Shown here: piece by piece, positions 5,681 to 9,281 of the stretch | Position numbering within the stretch: position 1 is the first letter of the stretch | Layout of the letters: every line of letters begins with the position of its first letter | Source: Thiosocius sp965601425 | Lineage (GTDB): Bacteria; Pseudomonadota; Gammaproteobacteria; Chromatiales; Chromatiaceae | Direction of reading: 5' to 3' | Assembly: GCA_965601425.1 (NCBI GenBank) | Contig: CBFCWF010000172.1 | Location: 1 to 9,281 of the forward strand | DNA length: 9,281 nucleotides | Notes under the pieces: generated by a model | Databases searched by the model: none | Told to the model about the DNA's origin: nothing | The model's input: only the letters and a program-made list of their open reading frames with translations | Made by a program: the position numbers and the translations under genes

Positions 5681-6874
5681 TCAGGCCAAGGACAGCAGCG
5701 CCGACACCAGCAGCTCGTTGTCATAGTACGGCGCGCTCTGCTTGCTGATCAGTTTCAGGTCGATCAATTCGGCACCGAGGGCCGTTACCAGCGCCGGGGA
5801 AACGCCGGGCCCGTACTTTCCGTTGCAGGTGTCGACCAGCACGAAACTGAGCAGCCTGTCGGTAGCGCAATCCGGACCGGCATCCGCCCTGAGCGTATCC
5901 AGCAACGCGCACAGCGCCCGCTCGAAATCCATACCCAGCTGCTCGGGATCGGAGCCGAGATTCGGAATGAAGATCTTGGGACATTCGTTGTCGGCGACGG
6001 CGCGACCCACCCCGGTCGGCAAAAGGTTGGCCAACAGGCTCGAATAAAAGCTGCCGGGCGGATAGCAGATCAGGTCGGCGGACCTGATCAGCTGGCGATT
6101 CTTCTTGCGCAACTGCACAGGGGTCGGGTCATGGTGATCGAGCCGCTTCGAAAGGAACAAGCGGGCGATCGCAGATGTCAGTGGCGGGACCCGTTTCCCG
6201 GTCAGGCGGTGCTGGCCGATCACGCGCCGGCCGTCCGCGAGGTCTGCACCGAGGTGGAGATCGTCGTTAACGATGGCCCGCACCGTACCCTGGACGTTCA
6301 CGAGCTTGGAAAACAGAAAAATGATCGGGTCCAGATGCTGATGGTTATTGAGGTAGCCTCCGGCCAGAATCAGGTTCCCAATGCTCGCACCGCGCAGGTC
6401 GAACCCCTCCGGCATCGCGTCCCGGAAGTAACCGAGCTGGTTGCGAATCAGTCGCCGCATCGGGTTCGTGATACCCGACACCAGGTGTGATTTTCCGCTG
6501 ACCATCGCCTGCAGCCTGGCGCGCAGGTCGCCGTTGTCCGCGTCTTCGGGGAACCGGTGGGTGAAGAGCTGAAAGACCTCGGGGTGTCCGAGCACGCTGT
6601 CATCGGCCAGTGCCATCAATCGGCTGCGCAGGTCCCCGATCGACGGCATGTCGAACGCGCGGCGCAGTTCGGCCGAGCTGCCCCCCGAGTCGAATGGCGT
6701 CACCAAATGAATCGAGTTGTGCGTGAAGTTCTTGAGGGTCTTGCACAGACCATTCAGCGCAGAACCCCCGCTGAAGAACAAGACGCGGGGGCCCAACTCG
6801 GGGATTTTTCGGTAACGGCTGATACGCAGGAGATCGGGTACCTCCACCGTCCGAACGACACGCGTCTTTACCAT
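5681..6874 (-). CDS. CofD/YvcK-like protein of the GAK type
   Basis: The 397-residue protein has the Rossmann-like fold motifs of the CofD/YvcK superfamily. They include FFSGGSALNG (33-42, phosphate/nucleotide loop), PFDSGGSSAELRRAF (60-74), PSIGDLRSRL (77-86), ASIGNLILAGGYL (163-175) and ADLICYPPGSFYSSLLANLL (266-285). The last corresponds to the AD-x-I-x-x-G-P-G-S-x-Y-x-S segment of YvcK. CofD transfers lactyl-phosphate to a deazaflavin in F420 synthesis; YvcK binds UDP-sugars. About 30 extra residues precede the core, and it is somewhat longer than those proteins. With an ATP-grasp gene nearby, it fits the CofD-related member of the GAK gene system better than F420 synthesis, since no other F420 gene is seen. 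It is probably cytosolic. The ATG at 6874 has no good ribosome binding site. Its ligand and reaction are unknown. It is transcribed divergently from the Nudix gene across 176 bp. Confidence 0.88.
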   Translation of the reverse strand: MVKTRVVRTVEVPDLLRISRYRKIPELGPRVLFFSGGSALNGLCKTLKNFTHNSIHLVTPFDSGGSSAELRRAFDMPSIGDLRSRLMALADDSVLGHPEVFQLFTHRFPEDADNGDLRARLQAMVSGKSHLVSGITNPMRRLIRNQLGYFRDAMPEGFDLRGASIGNLILAGGYLNNHQHLDPIIFLFSKLVNVQGTVRAIVNDDLHLGADLADGRRVIGQHRLTGKRVPPLTSAIARLFLSKRLDHHDPTPVQLRKKNRQLIRSADLICYPPGSFYSSLLANLLPTGVGRAVADNECPKIFIPNLGSDPEQLGMDFERALCALLDTLRADAGPDCATDRLLSFVLVDTCNGKYGPGVSPALVTALGAELIDLKLISKQSAPYYDNELLVSALLSLA

Positions 6875-6981
6875 GGGTTTTCGCTACCCGGAATCGCCGT
6901 TGCCCTGATCGAGTCTGCGTGGAAAACGGGGCCTCAGGGCTCAAACCGCTCGTTGTGCCGCCACTCTGGCGTTATCTGCGC

Positions 6982-6987
6982 AGTATA
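6982..6987 (-). promoter_or_regulatory. Candidate -10 box for the CofD-like gene
   Basis: Read leftward, TATACT matches the sigma-70 -10 consensus at five of six bases, but the hexamer 17 bp upstream (TGTAAT) is a poor -35. A transcript from here would have a leader of about 100 bases. It sits in the AT-richer part of the 6875-7050 divergent gap. Confidence 0.3.
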
Positions 6988-7036
6988 GCCGCTCGCAAAA
7001 CGCGATTACATTCTGCAAAAGGGCCTGCATCGCGGT

Positions 7037-7042
7037 AATAAT
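7037..7042 (+). promoter_or_regulatory. Candidate -10 box immediately before the Nudix gene
   Basis: AATAAT matches TATAAT at five of six bases, with TGCAAA (7014-7019) 17 bp upstream as a weak -35. Transcription would begin at about 7048-7051, at or next to the Nudix ATG. This agrees with the absence of a Shine-Dalgarno sequence there and suggests a leaderless message. Confidence 0.3.
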
Positions 7043-7050
7043 GACAGACT

Positions 7051-7542
7051 ATGAACCTGATACCGAGCATTCGTAATGCCGCGCGTGCGGTGATCGTTCG
7101 GCAGGGCCGAATTCTGTTGCTCAGGAAGGACGGCGGCGGGCGCGGTGAACGCTATGCGCTGCCCGGCGGTGCGCAGGATCCGGGCGAGTCGCTGAGCGAG
7201 GCGCTGGACAGGGAATGTGTGGAAGAGATCGGAACCCGGGTCGAGGTCGGCGACCTCATTTACGTCGCGGAGTTCTTCAAACAGCGCGACACGCAGCCAC
7301 CGAGTAGCCGACACCTGGTCGAGTTTATTTTCCGGTGCTCCGTGCCGGAAGACTACGCGCCGCGCAACGGCCACCGACCGGACAAGCACCAGGTCGCGGT
7401 CGTCTGGGCGGACTTCGCAGGGCTTACCCGCATGCCCCTGTTCCCCCGCTACCTGACAGACTGCCTCACGGAAGCACCGGACCCGGCTCGCCCCCTTTAC
7501 CTCGGCACCTTCGCAGATCATGCAAATCCCGAAAAGCATTAG
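7051..7542 (+). CDS. Nudix hydrolase
   Basis: This 163-residue protein carries a complete Nudix box at 40-62: G40-x5-E46-x7-R54-E55-C56-x-E58-E59-x-G61. Cys replaces the usual aliphatic residue after RE, and Thr62 replaces the final aliphatic one; the Mg-binding Glu residues are all present. ALPGG (36-40) leads into it as usual. The preceding strands (AARAVIVRQGRILLLRK, 10-26) and the total length are normal for the family. Nudix enzymes hydrolyse a nucleoside diphosphate linked to another group; the substrate cannot be told from the sequence. Its last 23 bp overlap the next gene, so the two are probably translated together. The location between the CofD-like and PhoU/kinase genes suggests it acts on a nucleotide-linked intermediate of the same system. 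It lacks a visible ribosome binding site. Confidence 0.93.
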   Translation: MNLIPSIRNAARAVIVRQGRILLLRKDGGGRGERYALPGGAQDPGESLSEALDRECVEEIGTRVEVGDLIYVAEFFKQRDTQPPSSRHLVEFIFRCSVPEDYAPRNGHRPDKHQVAVVWADFAGLTRMPLFPRYLTDCLTEAPDPARPLYLGTFADHANPEKH

Positions 7543-9160
7543 AGACAATCTGCGCTTCCTGTGCGTCGAGGTGGACTCTCAGGTCGGCAATCTGCAGACC
7601 TATATGCACGCGCCCTCGGGGGCACTCGCCAAGCGCATCCTCGACCGCAGTGGTTATGCGTACAACCTCAAGATGCGCATCCACGACAGTTGCCTGAACA
7701 GGCTGTCGCGCTGCAGGAGCGGAGGCGCCGAAACGCTGACCTTGCGCGGGGTCGAATTCGTCGCGACCGATCTCGAGCGCATCGCGGAACTTTGTCGTGA
7801 ATGCATCAAGCAGACTGACTATGTCTCGGACTTCAGACACCTGCGGCCGAAGGCGTATCAGCCGATGCTCGAGCGCGTGCGACGCGGTATCGACCTGGTC
7901 GAACCGGCGATCCAGGAAAACGACACCCGCCTGGCGCTGAAGATCGGCCAGATCGAGGGCAAGCTGGACAGCGGCTACAAACAGCTGCTGAAGCGCTACA
8001 CCGCCACGCTCAAGCAGAAAAGGAACACAGAGGACCTGATCAGCGCGCTCTTCGTGGCCCACAACGTCGAGCAGATGGGCGATGCGCTGCTGGACATCAG
8101 CGAGTCGATCATCTCCGCAAACCTGGGGCAACCACTCAACTTCGATCGCTACCACTCGCTCCAGGCCTCGGTTGAGGATCTCGAGGGAGAAGAGGAGATC
8201 TCGGGCGTACAGATAGAGCGAATCGCCGAGACCCGTTCGGGTAGCGCGATCGCCGGCATTTCAGCCGCCGGCGGCAAGAGCGATGCGTATGTCGCGATAT
8301 TCAAGGACGGCGAGAAGCGCAAGCTCAAGGAGGAGCGCCAAGGTGTCGAGAGCTGGCACGAGATCTACCCGGGACTGGCGCCGAAGATCCTGTCCTACAA
8401 AAAGCGCGGGCAATCGGCCGCGTTGCTCATCGAGCACCTGCCGGGACTGACGTTCGAGCAGGTGCTGTTGAACGAGCCGCCACGGCTACTTTACGAGACG
8501 CTGGACAGGCTGGGCAGTACACTCGAGTCCGTATGGAACGAAACCCGCACCGACAAGCCGGTTTCTGCGCGCTTCATGCAGCAATTGGAGAGGCGTCTTG
8601 CCGACGTCTACAAGATCCACCCGGAGTTCCAGCAAGGCGATACTCGGGTGTGCGGCGTGGAAGTCCCGTCATTCGACACGCTGGTGGAGCGGGCGAGACA
8701 TTACGAAAACGATTTCCGGGCACCCTTCTCTGTCTATATCCATGGTGACTTCAACGTCGACAACATCATCTACGACCCGATGGAACGGCGGATCAATTTC
8801 ATCGACCTGCATCGCTCGTGCCACATGGACTATGTACAGGATGTCTCGGTCTTCATGGTGTCGAATTACCGGCTGCAGATACTCGATGCGCCGTTGCGCC
8901 GCCGGATCATGGGTCTGGCGAAAGACTTCTACCGCATCGCAAGGCGCTATGCGGACAATGCGGGCGACGATACCTTCGAGCTGCGGCTGGCCCTGGGCCT
9001 GGCCCGATCGTTCGCTACTTCGACCCGCTTTATCCTCGACAAATCACTGGCTCGTCGCATGTTTCTGCGGGCCCGCTACCTGCTGGACCGGGTGCTGGCC
9101 ACGGACCCCCGCGAGGCCGCCGGCTTCAGGATCCCGATGAAGGCGATGTTCATTGGCTAG
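7520..9160 (+). CDS. Fusion of a PhoU-like helical domain and an aminoglycoside-phosphotransferase-like kinase
   Basis: The protein has 546 residues in two parts. Residues 1-205 are helical with two PhoU-type repeats, whose signature Glu/Asp helices are ATDLERIAELCRE (82-94) and HNVEQMGDALLDISESI (181-197). In PhoU proteins these positions bind metal clusters and contact phosphate-signalling partners. After an acidic linker (218-227), residues 230-535 form an APH/choline-kinase-like fold. It has the N-lobe strand and Lys-Glu-rich segment (DAYVAIFKDGEKRKLKEER, 255-273), a hinge-like ALLIEHLPG (301-309), the catalytic loop HGDFNVDN (408-415, Asp410 base and Asn415) and the metal-binding FIDLH (Asp429). 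All kinase residues expected are present, so it should transfer phosphate from ATP to a small molecule or protein. The ATG at 7520 lies inside the Nudix gene and has no strong ribosome binding site, favouring coupled translation. The next gene overlaps its stop by 8 bp. The substrate is unknown. Confidence 0.88.
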   Translation: MQIPKSIRDNLRFLCVEVDSQVGNLQTYMHAPSGALAKRILDRSGYAYNLKMRIHDSCLNRLSRCRSGGAETLTLRGVEFVATDLERIAELCRECIKQTDYVSDFRHLRPKAYQPMLERVRRGIDLVEPAIQENDTRLALKIGQIEGKLDSGYKQLLKRYTATLKQKRNTEDLISALFVAHNVEQMGDALLDISESIISANLGQPLNFDRYHSLQASVEDLEGEEEISGVQIERIAETRSGSAIAGISAAGGKSDAYVAIFKDGEKRKLKEERQGVESWHEIYPGLAPKILSYKKRGQSAALLIEHLPGLTFEQVLLNEPPRLLYETLDRLGSTLESVWNETRTDKPVSARFMQQLERRLADVYKIHPEFQQGDTRVCGVEVPSFDTLVERARHYENDFRAPFSVYIHGDFNVDNIIYDPMERRINFIDLHRSCHMDYVQDVSVFMVSNYRLQILDAPLRRRIMGLAKDFYRIARRYADNAGDDTFELRLALGLARSFATSTRFILDKSLARRMFLRARYLLDRVLATDPREAAGFRIPMKAMFIG

Positions 9161-9281
9161 ACAGGGCACAAACGGCGACTGCCGAATCGGTGTCGTGGGC
9201 ATACCCGGCAAGTGGTCCACCGAGACGCTGGCGGACGCCGTCGAACGACGTACCGGATATCGCCTTGTGATCGATATGGGT
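9153..9281 (+). CDS. N-terminus of ATP-grasp enzyme of the GAK type (cut by window end)
   Basis: Forty-three codons are open to the right edge. The start is TTG 9153, overlapping the previous stop by 8 bp, with GAAGG (9139-9143) nine bases upstream. An in-frame stop at 9138-9140 excludes longer versions, and the next start codon (GTG 9195) falls inside the conserved strand. The sequence RIGVVGIPGKWSTETLADAV (11-30) followed by TGYRLVIDMG (34-43) has an N-terminal Rossmann-like strand-loop-helix. It matches my memory of the ATP-grasp proteins of the GAK system, which are related to RimK-type carboxylate-amine ligases. The ATP-grasp domain itself lies outside the window, so the call depends on this short region and the neighbouring CofD-like gene. 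Confidence 0.68.
   Translation, partial: MARQGTNGDCRIGVVGIPGKWSTETLADAVERRTGYRLVIDMG

Noticed and set aside
5642..6490. Plus-strand 282-residue frame
   Set aside because: It lies antisense to the CofD-like gene, whose conserved motifs define the real strand; no motif in this frame.
5681..6874. F420 biosynthesis (true CofD) assignment
   Set aside because: No CofC, CofE or deazaflavin gene is nearby, and the ATP-grasp neighbour fits the GAK context better.
7466..8155. Minus-strand 229-residue frame rich in Leu/Val/Asp
   Set aside because: It is antisense to the PhoU-like region; helical codons read backward often give plausible-looking hydrophobic frames.

Overview
This window is GC-rich bacterial DNA with tightly packed genes and strong G/C preference at third codon positions. 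Gene content (a GAK-type CofD/ATP-grasp locus, secreted coiled-coil and Tyr/Gly-rich repeat proteins, an HhH protein with a lysine tail) suggests a proteobacterium, most likely a gammaproteobacterium. That assignment is inference. No rRNA, tRNA, CRISPR, insertion sequence or phage gene was seen.

Left part (1-3339, minus strand): transcription runs leftward. A cytosolic alkaline-phosphatase-superfamily phosphodiesterase is followed 100 bp later by an exported gluzincin-like (M61-type) metallopeptidase. After a 309-bp gap comes the N-terminal part of a small tandem helix-hairpin-helix protein whose tail is almost pure lysine and which runs off the window. A 24-codon ORF with a consensus ribosome binding site overlaps the start of the phosphodiesterase gene.

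Middle (3340-5680, plus strand): a divergent control region with a perfect 7+7 inverted repeat precedes two exported proteins. One is a long alpha-helical coiled-coil protein. The other is a 197-residue protein with three copies of a Met/Tyr/Asn/Gly-rich 26-residue unit. The second has a very strong Shine-Dalgarno sequence and a long hairpin in its leader. Together they look like a structural pair of the cell envelope; a sulfur-globule-like envelope is one hypothesis.

Right part (5681-9281): the most interesting block. A CofD/YvcK-like protein (minus) is divergent from an overlapping plus-strand series: a Nudix hydrolase, a PhoU-like domain fused to an aminoglycoside-phosphotransferase-like kinase domain, and the first 43 codons of an ATP-grasp enzyme. 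CofD-like plus ATP-grasp matches what I recall as the 'GAK system', a conserved neighbourhood of unknown function. The HprK-related kinase expected for such a locus would lie just beyond the right edge. The gene overlaps (23 bp and 8 bp) suggest coupled translation and a shared pathway involving a nucleotide-linked or phosphorylated intermediate. The pathway itself is not known.
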